From JALEFZ01 sp039820545 (lineage in GTDB: Bacteria > Bacteroidota > Bacteroidia > J057), in contig JBCBPW010000005.1 of the NCBI GenBank assembly GCA_039820545.1, positions 62,001-126,000 on the forward strand: a stretch of 64,000 bases of DNA, written 5' to 3'. Positions 8,705 through 18,100 of the stretch are shown here, piece after piece. A program made the position numbers and the translations under genes. Each line of letters opens with the position of its first letter. Within the stretch, counting starts at the first letter, position 1. The notes beneath the pieces were generated by a model, which was not told where the DNA came from, made no database searches, and was given only the letters and a program-made list of their open reading frames with translations.

Positions 8705-9523
8705 CTAATATGCCTCTGACTCTTTGGGAAACTCTCCCCCTTTAACATCCTTGATATAATGCTCTACCGCTGCATGTACATCATCATAGAGGTTAGCGTA
8801 GCGACGGAGAAAGCGCGGACTAAATTCCTTATTTAGTCCCAGCATATCATGCGTGACCAGCACTTGTCCATCACAGCCAGGCCCTGCTCCGATTCCAATA
8901 GTCGGCATATAAATAGATTCACTCACCTCTCGGGCCAGTGTCTGAGGGATTTTCTCCAATACTACTGCAAAACAGCCTGCCTTGTCCAGTTTTTTGGCAT
9001 CTGTCTTGAGGACCTTTGCTTCTTCTTCTTCCTTGGCGCGTACGGTATATGTCCCGAATTTGTAGATCGACTGAGGTGTCAATCCCAAGTGTCCCATCAC
9101 AGGAATCCCTGCACTGATGACGCGCTTCACAGAGTCCAGGATGAATTCTCCTCCTTCCATCTTGATGGCGTGGGCGCCCGACTCTTTCATGATGCGGATC
9201 GCACTTTTGAGCGCATTTTTTGAATCTCCTTGATAGTACCCAAAAGGTAAGTCTACTACAATCAGCGATCGCTTGACTGCCCGAACTACTGCGCTGGCAT
9301 GATCGATCATCTGATCCAAGGTAATAGGGAGGGTCGTTTCATGTCCGTGAATCACATTGGAGGCAGAATCTCCGACCAAAATCACATCAATTCCAGCGGC
9401 ATCTATGATGCGTGCCAGAGAAAAATCATAGGCTGTCAACATGGAGATTTTCTCTCCATTTTCCTTCATAGTCCGTAGTACGCGTGTGGTGATCCGCTTA
9501 AAATCTTTCTTAGCCGTAGACAT
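8705..9523 (-). CDS. panB: 3-methyl-2-oxobutanoate hydroxymethyltransferase
   Basis: First committed enzyme of pantothenate (CoA) synthesis: transfers a hydroxymethyl group from 5,10-methylene-THF to 2-oxoisovalerate, giving ketopantoate. The protein is about 272 residues from the ATG at 9523. Motifs: 'LTAYDFSLARIIDAAGIDVILVGDS' region (quoted in parts: YDFSLAR, VGDSASN), 'TTLPITLDQM', 'IKMEGG', 'GHLGLTPQ' and 'IGIGAGPGCDGQ', covering the Mg and ketoacid site. The start at 9523 fits family alignment ('STAKKDFKRITT'); the longer frame to 9562 adds an unlikely leader. panC and panD are not in the window. Confidence 0.95.
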   Translation of the reverse strand: MSTAKKDFKRITTRVLRTMKENGEKISMLTAYDFSLARIIDAAGIDVILVGDSASNVIHGHETTLPITLDQMIDHASAVVRAVKRSLIVVDLPFGYYQGDSKNALKSAIRIMKESGAHAIKMEGGEFILDSVKRVISAGIPVMGHLGLTPQSIYKFGTYTVRAKEEEEAKVLKTDAKKLDKAGCFAVVLEKIPQTLAREVSESIYMPTIGIGAGPGCDGQVLVTHDMLGLNKEFSPRFLRRYANLYDDVHAAVEHYIKDVKGGEFPKESEAY

Positions 9524-9606
9524 TCTGTTGAGTTTAGCGTTTAGTAGATGGGAGATTCGCAATTTTGATCTACCAACTGCGTCATAGTCCCGATTTTTTG
9601 TGTAGC

Positions 9607-9614
9607 CAAAGTTA
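9607..9614 (-). promoter_or_regulatory. Candidate Bacteroidota -7 box upstream of panB
   Basis: Read on the minus strand this is TAACTTTG, a match to the Bacteroidota -7 consensus TAnnTTTG, 84 bp before the panB ATG. I could not find a convincing -33 TTTG at the expected distance, so support is weak. Confidence 0.25.
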
Positions 9615-9682
9615 AGATTTTATTCCATATTCGCAGGGGCTTGTAATTTCTGGGTAAATCAAGTCATACCATCATTTAGCAT

Positions 9683-10774
9683 ATGTTCATGAAACAATCC
9701 ATGGTTACTTTTTATCGAATCGCTGTTCTTCTTTTTCTCCTATCCCTCGTAGGATGTTCTACAGAGGTTATCCTCAACGCTCCCCCCAAGGATATCTGGG
9801 TGGTCTATAGTGTCCTGCGTGAAGAAGCAGATGTCCAATATATCCGCGTTTCTCGCGGTTTCCTTATAGAAGGAGATGCACTGGCTTTTGCGAAGGAGAA
9901 TGACCTGTCAGGAACAGGCTTACAAGTAAAACTGGAAGGTGCACAACGAACCTACACTGCTACTTATGTAGACTCTGTAGTCAAGGAGCCAGCGGATGGG
10001 ATTTTCTATGGATTCACAGGTTTGTACAAGATTGAAACAGATGGCGCTGCTGCCTTACAGCCTGCCGTTAGATACAATCTGACCATTACACAAGGAGATG
10101 ATCCCAACTTTGAGTTGACAGCGAGTACACGCATTCCCGAGGTCGTAGATATCGAGCGTCCTCGCTATACGCCAGGTCAGGGTCAGACGAGATGTTTGGA
10201 GCAGATGACCATACAGGCAGATGCTAGGGTCGAGTTCGATGCAGGAGCCATTCCAGGAGCAGCTTTTGAGCTGAGAGCTTATTTGGATTACACCGAAAAT
10301 GGCGTGCCAAAGCAAGCCCTTTATGGACCCACTGATATGTTTAGCGAGAGCCAAGGATGTGCGACTCAAGGAGGGGACAATCCCTACTGCTATGAAATAT
10401 CTAATGGGGTAGCATTGATCGACCTGCTCAGCGACATCGATCCTCAGTTTCAAAATATCTATGAATACGACCTGACCAATGCCTGTACACCCCGAGGACA
10501 GGAGGAGAATTTTTCTGATGATTTCCGTATTGAGATCACAGCGATGGATTTGGAACTCAAGAATTATCGCTTGGTCAATGATCCCAAGTTCCTAGATTTG
10601 AATACGGTCAGACCTGAGTACACGAATGTAGAAGCAGCAGACACTTCGGTGATTACTTTAGGGGTCTTGGGAAGTACAAGTCGTGCAACGATCTTCGCCC
10701 GTCTGTCCGAGTGTGCTGAATATTTACTCCAGTTGAATGGGACACCAAAACCCGAGACACCTTGTGAATTGTAG
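9683..10774 (+). CDS. DUF4249 lipoprotein
   Basis: 363 residues. An N-terminal hydrophobic stretch ends in a lipobox 'SLVGC' (Cys about residue 25), so it should be lipid-anchored in the outer or inner membrane. The 'PPKDIWVVYSVLREEADVQYIRVSRGFL' region (shown only in part: WVVYSVL, QYIRVSR) is the usual DUF4249 opening, with several beta strands and scattered cysteines later. DUF4249 proteins are restricted mainly to Bacteroidota and often sit beside TonB-dependent receptors; no receptor is adjacent here. Function unknown. It is divergent from panB. Confidence 0.8.
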   Translation: MFMKQSMVTFYRIAVLLFLLSLVGCSTEVILNAPPKDIWVVYSVLREEADVQYIRVSRGFLIEGDALAFAKENDLSGTGLQVKLEGAQRTYTATYVDSVVKEPADGIFYGFTGLYKIETDGAAALQPAVRYNLTITQGDDPNFELTASTRIPEVVDIERPRYTPGQGQTRCLEQMTIQADARVEFDAGAIPGAAFELRAYLDYTENGVPKQALYGPTDMFSESQGCATQGGDNPYCYEISNGVALIDLLSDIDPQFQNIYEYDLTNACTPRGQEENFSDDFRIEITAMDLELKNYRLVNDPKFLDLNTVRPEYTNVEAADTSVITLGVLGSTSRATIFARLSECAEYLLQLNGTPKPETPCEL

Positions 10775-11144
10775 CATCTCCGCATGATCGCATGCATGTG
10801 CATATCATACAAAACGAGGTGATTTGTGGTGAGGTAAGTACTATTTAGTTATGGGTTCAAAGGATTGTTCCAGGTTTTATTTGCTGCTGGATCGCATGTA
10901 ATCTCTGCAATCTATATGTCTTTTGTCTAGACATTGAAGACGTTTTTGGTCCAAAATCAGAGGAAGAAAAATATTTATCCTGCTCTTTGTATCAAAATAG
11001 GAATAGTTGGGTAGATTTTTGTTTGTATATTTTGTGGGTGAAACAAAAGGATTCTCTCAAAATTACGTTGAATTATTCCGCAAATACTCTTAACTACTAA
11101 GGAAAATTCATTCTTGAGTATCCAAGGATACGATCTTCCATTAT
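10775..11144. other. Intergenic region, no gene seen
   Basis: 370 bp between the DUF4249 gene and the response regulator. It becomes AT-rich toward 11144. I see no tRNA-like cloverleaf, strong terminator or credible ORF; it presumably holds the promoter of the response regulator. Confidence 0.5.
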
Positions 11145-11522
11145 ATGAATCTCGATTCTGGACAAAAACGCGTACTTGTAGCTGAAGATGAGGAAATTAA
11201 CCTTGTCATTGCTACACATATCCTCAATAGGGCAGGCTATCAAGTCGTACCTGTAGACAATGGAGAAGCAGCGATTGAAGCGATTCGCAGGGAAAAATTT
11301 GATCTCGTGCTGATGGATATCGAGATGCCCATCATGGATGGGTTAGAGGCGATTCCTCATATCCGTGAGCTTCCCAATGGAAGTACGATTCCTATTGTTG
11401 CACTTACAGCCCATTCTCTCCCTGAGAAATTACAGCAAATTCAAGAAGTTGGTGGCAATGATTATCTCCTCAAACCCTTTGATGAGGATAAGCTGCAGCA
11501 AATCATTGATAGATATTTATAA
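11145..11522 (+). CDS. Single-domain response regulator
   Basis: 125 residues, only a receiver domain. The acidic pocket is 'VAEDEEIN', the phospho-acceptor is Asp58 in 'LVLMDIEMPIMDG', the switch Thr is in 'IVALTAH' and the conserved Lys is in 'DYLLKPFDE'. There is no output domain, so it would act by protein-protein contact, as a phosphorelay intermediate or like CheY. The receiver resembles those fused to hybrid kinases. No kinase is adjacent; the PAS kinase at 3192 lacks its own receiver and is a conceivable partner, but that is only inference. Confidence 0.92.
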   Translation: MNLDSGQKRVLVAEDEEINLVIATHILNRAGYQVVPVDNGEAAIEAIRREKFDLVLMDIEMPIMDGLEAIPHIRELPNGSTIPIVALTAHSLPEKLQQIQEVGGNDYLLKPFDEDKLQQIIDRYL

Positions 11523-11658
11523 GATAGAATTATTACGATCTGTCCGATCATTTTAGCTTTGATTATTTTAATCAATCGAGGGAGAAAGTTTACCCATTTC
11601 TTAAAAATCCCTATATTCGACTTCTGTAAACAGAATTATCCCCTACAAACATGCTCCC

Positions 11659-13059
11659 ATGGTAAAGTATTGGTATCTGGCTTTCGCCTTATTGATAAGC
11701 ACGCAAGTTGGCTGGTCACAGCAAGTTCTGATTGATACAGTGTTTTTTGATTTTGACAGCGATTATCTCAAGCCCTCTCACATGGATCAATTGGATTCCA
11801 TGTCCTCTAAGTTTCTCTCCTATCCTACGTATTATGTCGAGATTTATGGACATACAGATAGTATAGGGTCTACGGGCTATAATCTGGAACTCTCTGAGAT
11901 GCGCGCCCGTAAAGTTGCTTTGTACCTGATTGAAAAGGGAACGCTTGCAGACCGTATTTTCTACGAAGGGTTAGGCACCAACAAACCTATAGGCCCCAAT
12001 ACCACCTACGCAGGACGAAAGAAAAACCGCAGGGCAGATATCTCGGTCATTTACACGCGTGAGATTTTCTCTCCACCCGTAGTTGAAGATACGACGGCAA
12101 CTGATACTGTGGCAGAGACTCCCGTAGTCGTAGAAGACCCTGCTTCTCTTGTGGATACTGTTTACTGTTCTTACGCTCCATTTGAAATTGACACAAAGAA
12201 GAAAACGGTCATCATCGCCCCGCAAGGAACTCAGATCACCGTACCTGCTGGTGCTTTCAAAGGAGATACAGAATATATAGAGATCAAAGTATCGGAGCTG
12301 TATACACGGCGCGACATGATCGTAGCGGCCATGCCCAGCGTAGAGAAGAAAAAAGGCCCTTATGAAGCTACGGGTATGTTTACCTTCGAAGCGAGGGATG
12401 GACGACGTTTGGCGCAAATAGCCGATGACAAATCTTTTGAAGTACTGCTCCCCGCGACGCGACGCGATCCTTATACACGTGTGTACTCTGGATCAGGTGG
12501 GACCCGAGGTCGCTCCCGCTCTCGTGGAGGCAACACAGCCAAAGTCAAAAAACCAGCCATGACAGCTGTGAAAGCATGGAACGAAGAAAATTATCCGATT
12601 CGCTATCTAGGCCCTAGAAAGGCCTATACATTCGAAATCAATAAATCTGGAAAGTTTGCCGTAGGACGCCCGCTTCATTATTCCCAAAATACCGAGAAAG
12701 ACGATCTGGGGACCAACTTCATCATCAAACTCAAAGGCAAGCGATTTGAAAAGACTACGCAGGTGATGCTAGTAGGGGAAGTTGTCAAAACGTATATACC
12801 ACTGAAAAAGGTCAGCAAGAAAGTCTATGAAGGAGATCGCGTGAAGTTCTTGGATAATGATACAGAGCTCGTGCTGATCGGTATTCAGTACGATGACAAG
12901 GGAGAACCCTATCTCGCGAAAATATCTTTCAAGCCAGGTACTTTTCTTGGAAACAAAAAGCGTGATCCTAAGAAGCGTCCCACCATTAAGTTGAAGGCGA
13001 AATTCAGAAAGATCACTCCCGAGCGTCTGGAAGAATTGCTCACAGAGCTCAACGTATAA
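11659..13059 (+). CDS. OmpA-family protein with N-terminal OmpA domain and ZU5-like region
   Basis: 466 residues. Signal peptide (1-20), then directly an OmpA peptidoglycan-binding domain (about 25-135): 'FFDFDSDYLK', 'VEIYGHTDSIG', 'NLELSEMRARKVALYL', 'GRKKNRRADI'. A Thr/Val-rich linker follows, then 'IIAPQGTQITVPAGAF' and 'IEIKVSELYTRRDMI' (about 180-225), resembling the ZU5-type 'beta-sheet plus PAGAF' modules of Bacteroidota envelope proteins. A basic Arg/Gly-rich patch and a beta-rich C-terminus complete it. OmpA domains are usually C-terminal, so the order is unusual. It is probably a periplasmic or outer-membrane peptidoglycan anchor. Its stop overlaps the next start (TAATG). Confidence 0.85.
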   Translation: MVKYWYLAFALLISTQVGWSQQVLIDTVFFDFDSDYLKPSHMDQLDSMSSKFLSYPTYYVEIYGHTDSIGSTGYNLELSEMRARKVALYLIEKGTLADRIFYEGLGTNKPIGPNTTYAGRKKNRRADISVIYTREIFSPPVVEDTTATDTVAETPVVVEDPASLVDTVYCSYAPFEIDTKKKTVIIAPQGTQITVPAGAFKGDTEYIEIKVSELYTRRDMIVAAMPSVEKKKGPYEATGMFTFEARDGRRLAQIADDKSFEVLLPATRRDPYTRVYSGSGGTRGRSRSRGGNTAKVKKPAMTAVKAWNEENYPIRYLGPRKAYTFEINKSGKFAVGRPLHYSQNTEKDDLGTNFIIKLKGKRFEKTTQVMLVGEVVKTYIPLKKVSKKVYEGDRVKFLDNDTELVLIGIQYDDKGEPYLAKISFKPGTFLGNKKRDPKKRPTIKLKAKFRKITPERLEELLTELNV

Positions 13060-13835
13060 TGCTGCGCATTGCTGTAATCGGAGCTGGAAGGCTCGCATGG
13101 AACCTCATTCCCAGCATTATAGAGGCTGGGAATGAGGTTTCTCAGTTGATTAGCCGAGACGAAGAGAAGTTGAGGTTGTTTCAGAAGACGTTTGATCTAC
13201 CCAATATCTACACGGAACTCAACGCCTTAGATGCTTCGGTAGATATCATATTTTTGACTGTATCAGACAAAGCCATTGAGCCTGTCGCACATGAATTGGC
13301 AGGTATTCCGATCTCGGGTCCTATCTTCGTGCATACCTCTGGCAGTATTTCACTAGACGTCATCAAAGTCCTTGGCGCGCGTGTAGGCGTTTTTTATCCC
13401 TTGCAGATATTCACCTTCGATCGACAAGTAGCGTTTCGCGAACTCCCTATTTTCTTGGAGGGCGAGAGAAAGGTGTGGGAGGCATTAAAGGTGCTAGCAG
13501 ATCAACTCTCGAATCAGGTATACCAGATGGACAGTGAGGCAAGACTTCGTCTGCATATGGGGGCAGTTATCGCCTGCAACTTTCCCAATTTTCTTTGGAA
13601 ACTAGCCAAGGACCAACTCCCTCGAGAAGTCGGACTCTCCGTCTATGAAAGTTTGGTACGGGAGACGACGGACAAAGCCTTTTCTTTTGGTCCTGAAAAT
13701 ACACAGACAGGGCCAGCTGTTCGGGGAGATTTCCCAACGCTGAATAAGCATCTTGATTTGTTGGAAGATATGCCTGAAATAGCCGAGATGTACCGTAGCC
13801 TATCCCGATTGATCAATCCTGATCTAGATCTGTAG
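13059..13835 (+). CDS. Rossmann-fold DUF2520 protein
   Basis: 258 residues. The N-terminus has a dinucleotide-binding loop 'IAVIGAGRLAWNL', followed by 'IIFLTVSDKAIEPVA' and 'VHTSGSISLDVI', as in pyrroline-carboxylate-reductase-like proteins. The C-terminal half ('MGAVIACNFPNFLWKLA') is the DUF2520 helical domain. It is probably an NAD(P)-dependent oxidoreductase; no substrate is established for the family. Translation is coupled to the upstream OmpA gene by a TAATG overlap. It ends 3 bp from the stop of the convergent glycosyltransferase. Confidence 0.88.
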   Translation: MLRIAVIGAGRLAWNLIPSIIEAGNEVSQLISRDEEKLRLFQKTFDLPNIYTELNALDASVDIIFLTVSDKAIEPVAHELAGIPISGPIFVHTSGSISLDVIKVLGARVGVFYPLQIFTFDRQVAFRELPIFLEGERKVWEALKVLADQLSNQVYQMDSEARLRLHMGAVIACNFPNFLWKLAKDQLPREVGLSVYESLVRETTDKAFSFGPENTQTGPAVRGDFPTLNKHLDLLEDMPEIAEMYRSLSRLINPDLDL

Positions 13836-13838
13836 GTT

Positions 13839-15059
13839 CTATTCCATCTGTTTGAACCGCAATTCGATCAAATCCTGAATGAATGCCTGTATGTTGGATT
13901 CTAGAAGTGCGTGCTCGTGAATCCAAGCCTGATTCACAGGAGCAAATCGCTCTTTGAGGACATCTCCATGCTCAAGGGCGTATCGCATCATGTCAGCCAG
14001 CGTATCAGGTGCAAGTGTTTCCAGGACCAGTCCATTGTAGGCGTGCTGCATCAGCTCTCGATGGGCAGGAATATCATTGACAATGGGAATAGCCCCGACA
14101 AAGCGTCCCTCACTCAGGGCATTTGAGTAGCCATCATATATCGGCGTAACCACAAAAGCATCTACCATCCGCCAAAGGACCATCATTTCCTCCCGAGGAA
14201 TAAGCTCTTGGATATAGGTGAAATTATCGAAGTGTGTAGCCAACTCAAGAGCTTTTGCTTCTAGCTCTTTTGGTACATCATATCCTGCGCTCAGTACAAT
14301 GAAGTGTGCGTCACGAACCCCTCGTTTGAGCAGGAGCTCCATAGCTTGAAGAATGATGTCTCCATTATATACGGGTTTAAGTCCGCGCGGGCTGAGAATG
14401 ACACGCTGCCATTGGCGGATCTGAAGGTTTTCCCTGAGAGCAGCTATCTGGGAGGGCGGGACATCAAAGGCTTTTTCTTCTATCCCCCAGCGATTGAGTC
14501 GAATTTTATCTGAGGGGACTTGAAACCATTTTTCGAGAGCTGTTGTCAGTTGGAGATTGTCACCTGTGACCAAGTCGGCTGCTTCAAGTGCAGCAGCTAC
14601 ATTTTTTCGAAAAGTTCTCCACTTGAAGGGGAAGATGGCTTGCTGTACAGGACCTAATTTTTGGGTGCGGTTGCTACTGTATAATCTGTGGGTCGGAAGC
14701 TCTAGCTCCTCCAAGGTGGGAGGGTACTCTAGGATGTCTGCTCCCATCGCAATCTGCACCAAAGGCTTGAATCCCGTCCGAGCACCCCATACACCATAAG
14801 GTGTGACGTTGATAGGATTAAGAACGTCTATCTGATGTGCATATAGTGCCTCTCTGAGATCTTCGTGGCTATGAAGGTAGGAGAAATAGGTAATTTTGCC
14901 CTGAAGGGTGCGCTGGGGAGGGATACGGATACAGGTAGCCCCTTCGATTTCTCCTTCAAAAAAACTGAAGACCGTTACTTTGGCACCTTGGCTCAATAGA
15001 CCCTTCACCCATTTTCGGGTGTGAAAATTATTTGGGTCCGATAATACGCCAACATGCAT
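13839..15059 (-). CDS. Glycosyltransferase, GT-B fold (family 4-like)
   Basis: 406 residues. 'VGVLSDPNNFHTRKWVKGLL' (here 'DPNNFHTRKW') is a typical N-terminal acceptor-domain start. The C-terminal donor domain shows 'VILSPRGLKPVYNGD', 'IPREEMMVLWRMVDAFVVTP' and 'SNALSEGRFVGAIPIVNDI', equivalent to the E-x7-E nucleotide-sugar-binding region of GT4 enzymes. It probably transfers a sugar in LPS or capsule synthesis; donor and acceptor are unknown. It stands alone, convergent with the DUF2520 gene. Confidence 0.88.
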   Translation of the reverse strand: MHVGVLSDPNNFHTRKWVKGLLSQGAKVTVFSFFEGEIEGATCIRIPPQRTLQGKITYFSYLHSHEDLREALYAHQIDVLNPINVTPYGVWGARTGFKPLVQIAMGADILEYPPTLEELELPTHRLYSSNRTQKLGPVQQAIFPFKWRTFRKNVAAALEAADLVTGDNLQLTTALEKWFQVPSDKIRLNRWGIEEKAFDVPPSQIAALRENLQIRQWQRVILSPRGLKPVYNGDIILQAMELLLKRGVRDAHFIVLSAGYDVPKELEAKALELATHFDNFTYIQELIPREEMMVLWRMVDAFVVTPIYDGYSNALSEGRFVGAIPIVNDIPAHRELMQHAYNGLVLETLAPDTLADMMRYALEHGDVLKERFAPVNQAWIHEHALLESNIQAFIQDLIELRFKQME

Positions 15060-15256
15060 ACAGAGAGTGAGGATTTATATGCAAACTAGACATTTTGCAC
15101 GGCTTTCTACAACTATGAAGAAGGAATGTCTATCCTTAGTTCAGATTTTCCCAGTAGGATTTATGTAATATTCCAGAAGATTCCCTTGTTTTACATCTCA
15201 ATCTCCAATTTATCCTCTTCCTTTTGGGAGGATTGTCGAATCAGATTACAAACCAT

Positions 15257-16213
15257 ATGGCTGGTACAGCTAAAGGACCTATATACGCCGCAGTTGCTGC
15301 AAATGTGGCGATTGCGATTGCAAAGTTTATTGGAGCAGCTATCAGTGGAAGCTCTGCCATGCTTTCTGAAGGTATTCACTCATTTGTGGATTCGGGCAAT
15401 GGCCTCCTCCTCTTGTACGGAATCAATCGTGCGAAGAAGGGACCCGATGAGGAGCATCCGCTGGGTCACGGCAAGGAATTGTACTTCTGGTCGCTGGTTG
15501 TGGCCATCCTGATTTTTGCCTTGGGCGGTGGTGTCTCACTCTACGAAGGATACCATCACATCATAGATCATGAGGTGCCTGCGGAGGGAGAATCTTCCAA
15601 TTACATGGTGAGCTACATTGTGCTGGCGTTGGCTGCGGTTTTTGAGGGCGCAGCACTGATTTTTGCCTTGCGCAGCTTCAACAAGACGCGGAGAAAGCGC
15701 AACATGGGCTTTTGGGAAGCCATTAGGACCAGTAAGGACCCCGCGGCTTTTGCCGTGATCTTCGAAGACTCTGCCGCTTTGTTAGGATTGATCATTGCCT
15801 TTCTTGGACTGTTGCTCACAGATATCACAGGCAATCCGGTTTTTGATGGTATTGCTTCTGTCACCATCGGTGTGCTCCTGGCGGTGATCGCAGTATTACT
15901 CGCTGCCGAAACCAAAGCCTTACTCATAGGGGAAAGTGCCTTGCCAGAGGTACGTGAAGGAATCAATCAGATCGTACTGGATGATCCCGAAGTGGATAGC
16001 ATGTCTCCACCTATTACCCTTCACTTTGGTCCACAAGAAGTACTTTTGGCACTAGATGTAGAGTTTGAGGATGACCTTTCTTCAGACGAAATCGAAGCAG
16101 CCATAAGGCGGATTGAGAAAAAGATCAGGGAAAAATACCCCATTGTCGGACGTATCTTCATCGAAGCAAAAGCAATGATCAAGCACCCAGGAAAGCTGGA
16201 GAAGCCCGATTGA
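15257..16213 (+). CDS. Cation diffusion facilitator family transporter
   Basis: About 318 residues from the ATG at 15257 (a TTG 33 bp upstream is possible, but 'MAGTAKGPIYAAVAAN' matches family starts). Six membrane helices of a CDF antiporter precede a cytosolic C-terminal domain. The second helix has 'GSSAMLSEGIHSFVDSGNGLLL' (metal site H-x3-D: HSFVD), followed by 'EEHPLGHGKELYFW' and, in helix 5, 'EDSAALLG'. It likely exports a divalent metal (Zn, Fe, Mn, Cd) in exchange for protons; which metal is not determinable. A repeat element follows its stop. Confidence 0.92.
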   Translation: MAGTAKGPIYAAVAANVAIAIAKFIGAAISGSSAMLSEGIHSFVDSGNGLLLLYGINRAKKGPDEEHPLGHGKELYFWSLVVAILIFALGGGVSLYEGYHHIIDHEVPAEGESSNYMVSYIVLALAAVFEGAALIFALRSFNKTRRKRNMGFWEAIRTSKDPAAFAVIFEDSAALLGLIIAFLGLLLTDITGNPVFDGIASVTIGVLLAVIAVLLAAETKALLIGESALPEVREGINQIVLDDPEVDSMSPPITLHFGPQEVLLALDVEFEDDLSSDEIEAAIRRIEKKIREKYPIVGRIFIEAKAMIKHPGKLEKPD

Positions 16214-16227
16214 TACTATTGTGCAAA

Positions 16228-16329
16228 TAGTCTAGGGAAAAACTACTAGCACTTATATGAGGGTTAGAAACTCAAGCATTGTCCTGAAGAGACAATGTCA
16301 TACAGCATGCGGAGTTTAGTCCCATGCTT
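16228..16329. repeat. REP/BIME-like inverted pair, copy 1
   Basis: The right unit (16277-16329) matches the unit at 51975-52027 at 48 of 53 positions. It folds into two hairpins: ATTGTCC/AGACAAT, and AGCATG...CATGCT with an inner GGA/TCC. The left arm (16228-16276) is a shortened, degenerate version of the inverse unit at the second locus; both left arms begin TAGTCTAGGG. The element lies between two convergent genes. Confidence 0.8.
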
Positions 16330-16372
16330 GGAGTAGCCTGCACCTTATGTCTTCTTGCTAGGCTTGTCAATC

Positions 16373-17764
16373 CTAAATCAGCGTCAGCTTATTATTGATC
16401 TCCAATGCCATCGCTTCTTGCTTTAGCTCGTACTTGATCCTGCGAAGATAGTCCAGTACTTCATCCAGATGGCGGTCTAGATCGTTTTGCGTGATATAGG
16501 AGTGGATGATGTAGACCATCTCCCCAATCAATCCCAGAGACTCACTATTCCAGACACCGTTTCCGACTTTGCAGGTAGCCCCTCCAAAAAGCTCCGCCAT
16601 GAAGTTCAATGCTTCCTCCATGTAGTTTTCGGTATTGACTACTTGGTCTCCGTCCACCGTAGTTGGAATGAACATGCCGATGCTGTTGCTGCGTTCGAGC
16701 CGATCGAGGCAGGTACTCACGATCTGCATCATTTCCTCTGGAACATTGATGATGGGTTCCTTCAGATGGAAGGTAGGAAATTGCTCAATGTAGGGAATCA
16801 TGTAATCCGCCAACGGTTCGACTTCGTCGAGCAAATCATCAGGTCGTCGTTGAGAAAAGATGGAGAAAACGCGTGTTTGATTGGGGCGAATGAAAGCTTT
16901 GAGCTGTTTATGAACGACTTTGGCATCCTTGATACCTAGTTCATTTGCTTGTGAAAGGACCAATACTTGCGTGGCGTCTTCGAGCATCATGTAGATAGCG
17001 TCGTCCATCCCTCCGTGAATATTGATGACGATATTCGTGTATTGATGCTTGATTTTATCTAGAAGAATGGTGGTCTGTGTAGCGAACGGGAGGTAATCAT
17101 CTTGCTGGGGAAACAGGATATCATATCCGTTGGGGTGGTTGTATACCGTCTTGCCTTTAGGGAGTTGTTCTCCCTTAAGTACACGCCATGGATTGGGATA
17201 TTCTAGATAAGCGGTAGAAGTTTTGCGTGTTTCATACATTTCCTGTGCTAGGAGGGTTCCCAGAGTTGTTGATCCTGTTTGATCTTGCGCATTGAAGAGG
17301 AGGATCAGCTGGAAGTCGGCTTGGTCGTTGGCGATGCGTCGGCTTGATTGGACGAGATATCGTCCTAGGATCTTAGCCAGTTCGATGGCGACGGTCGAAT
17401 GCTTGTGCATGATGTTTAGGAAGTCATCTCGCTGAATGACCAATACATCGACATCACTGATAGCCATGACGGAGGCAGAGCGCGGCTGGTTTTCGAGTAT
17501 CCCGACCTCGCCAAACGTATTCCCCCGCATCAAGTAGGCCAGGATATTTTCCTTCCCTTTCACCATATTTTTAACAGCGACAATACCGTTCATGATAAAA
17601 AAGAGCGTCGTACTGGGTTGACCTTGCCATACGATCACATCATGGGGGAAGTATTGTCTTACTTTGGCCTTCTGTGCGACCAGTTTTAGAGCATCTGAGG
17701 ATAAGCCAGAAAAAAGATTCGCCTGTGAGAGCGTTTCTATAATGTCTTGATTGTCTTTAAACAT
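16373..17764 (-). CDS. Cyclic-nucleotide-binding protein with degenerate MinD/CpaE-like domain
   Basis: 463 residues from the ATG at 17764 (a longer frame to 17812 is possible). The first ~140 residues form a cNMP-binding domain ('GNTFGEVGILENQPRSASV' region: phosphate-cassette Glu in FGEVGIL and Arg in RSASV). Next is a P-loop-like segment 'FNAQDQTGSTTLGTLLAQEM', which resembles MinD/CpaE/ParA ATPases but lacks the GK lysines (GSTT), then strands such as 'TNIVINIHGG' and 'TQVLVLSQA' typical of that fold. The last ~110 residues are a separate small domain I cannot name. There is no HTH, so it is not a CRP-type regulator. A probable adenylate cyclase is transcribed divergently 336 bp away. Confidence 0.82.
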   Translation of the reverse strand: MFKDNQDIIETLSQANLFSGLSSDALKLVAQKAKVRQYFPHDVIVWQGQPSTTLFFIMNGIVAVKNMVKGKENILAYLMRGNTFGEVGILENQPRSASVMAISDVDVLVIQRDDFLNIMHKHSTVAIELAKILGRYLVQSSRRIANDQADFQLILLFNAQDQTGSTTLGTLLAQEMYETRKTSTAYLEYPNPWRVLKGEQLPKGKTVYNHPNGYDILFPQQDDYLPFATQTTILLDKIKHQYTNIVINIHGGMDDAIYMMLEDATQVLVLSQANELGIKDAKVVHKQLKAFIRPNQTRVFSIFSQRRPDDLLDEVEPLADYMIPYIEQFPTFHLKEPIINVPEEMMQIVSTCLDRLERSNSIGMFIPTTVDGDQVVNTENYMEEALNFMAELFGGATCKVGNGVWNSESLGLIGEMVYIIHSYITQNDLDRHLDEVLDYLRRIKYELKQEAMALEINNKLTLI

Positions 17765-18100
17765 ATGCAGCCCAAGATAAGGAAACAGCAGAGAGATATT
17801 CTGCCGATACAATTTAAGCTAAAAATATATGGCAGGATAGACCTTATACAAAAATGAATGTTGGGAATGACTCAGAATATTCAAATATTCATACGTCGCG
17901 AGGCTCAAAATGCTCATTTTACCGTCTTTTTTTACTTTTTGGATCAAATGTGGAAGAAAATAGGAAAAATTGCATTTCCTCTTTCAGGGGGTGAGATCCT
18001 ACACCAAAGATTCTTTGGGGTTTGGCCAATGTTTTGCAACTTGAATATATGAATCTTTCTGTCTTTGTCTACAGAGATAGAATCAAAGGATACCTGAAAC

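Noticed and set aside
16373..17764. CRP/FNR-type transcription regulator
   Set aside because: The cyclic-nucleotide-binding domain is not followed by a winged HTH; the next region is a MinD-like fold.
17858..18052. 64-residue frame between the CNB and cyclase genes
   Set aside because: Lies in the divergent promoter region, lacks family features, and is likely chance.
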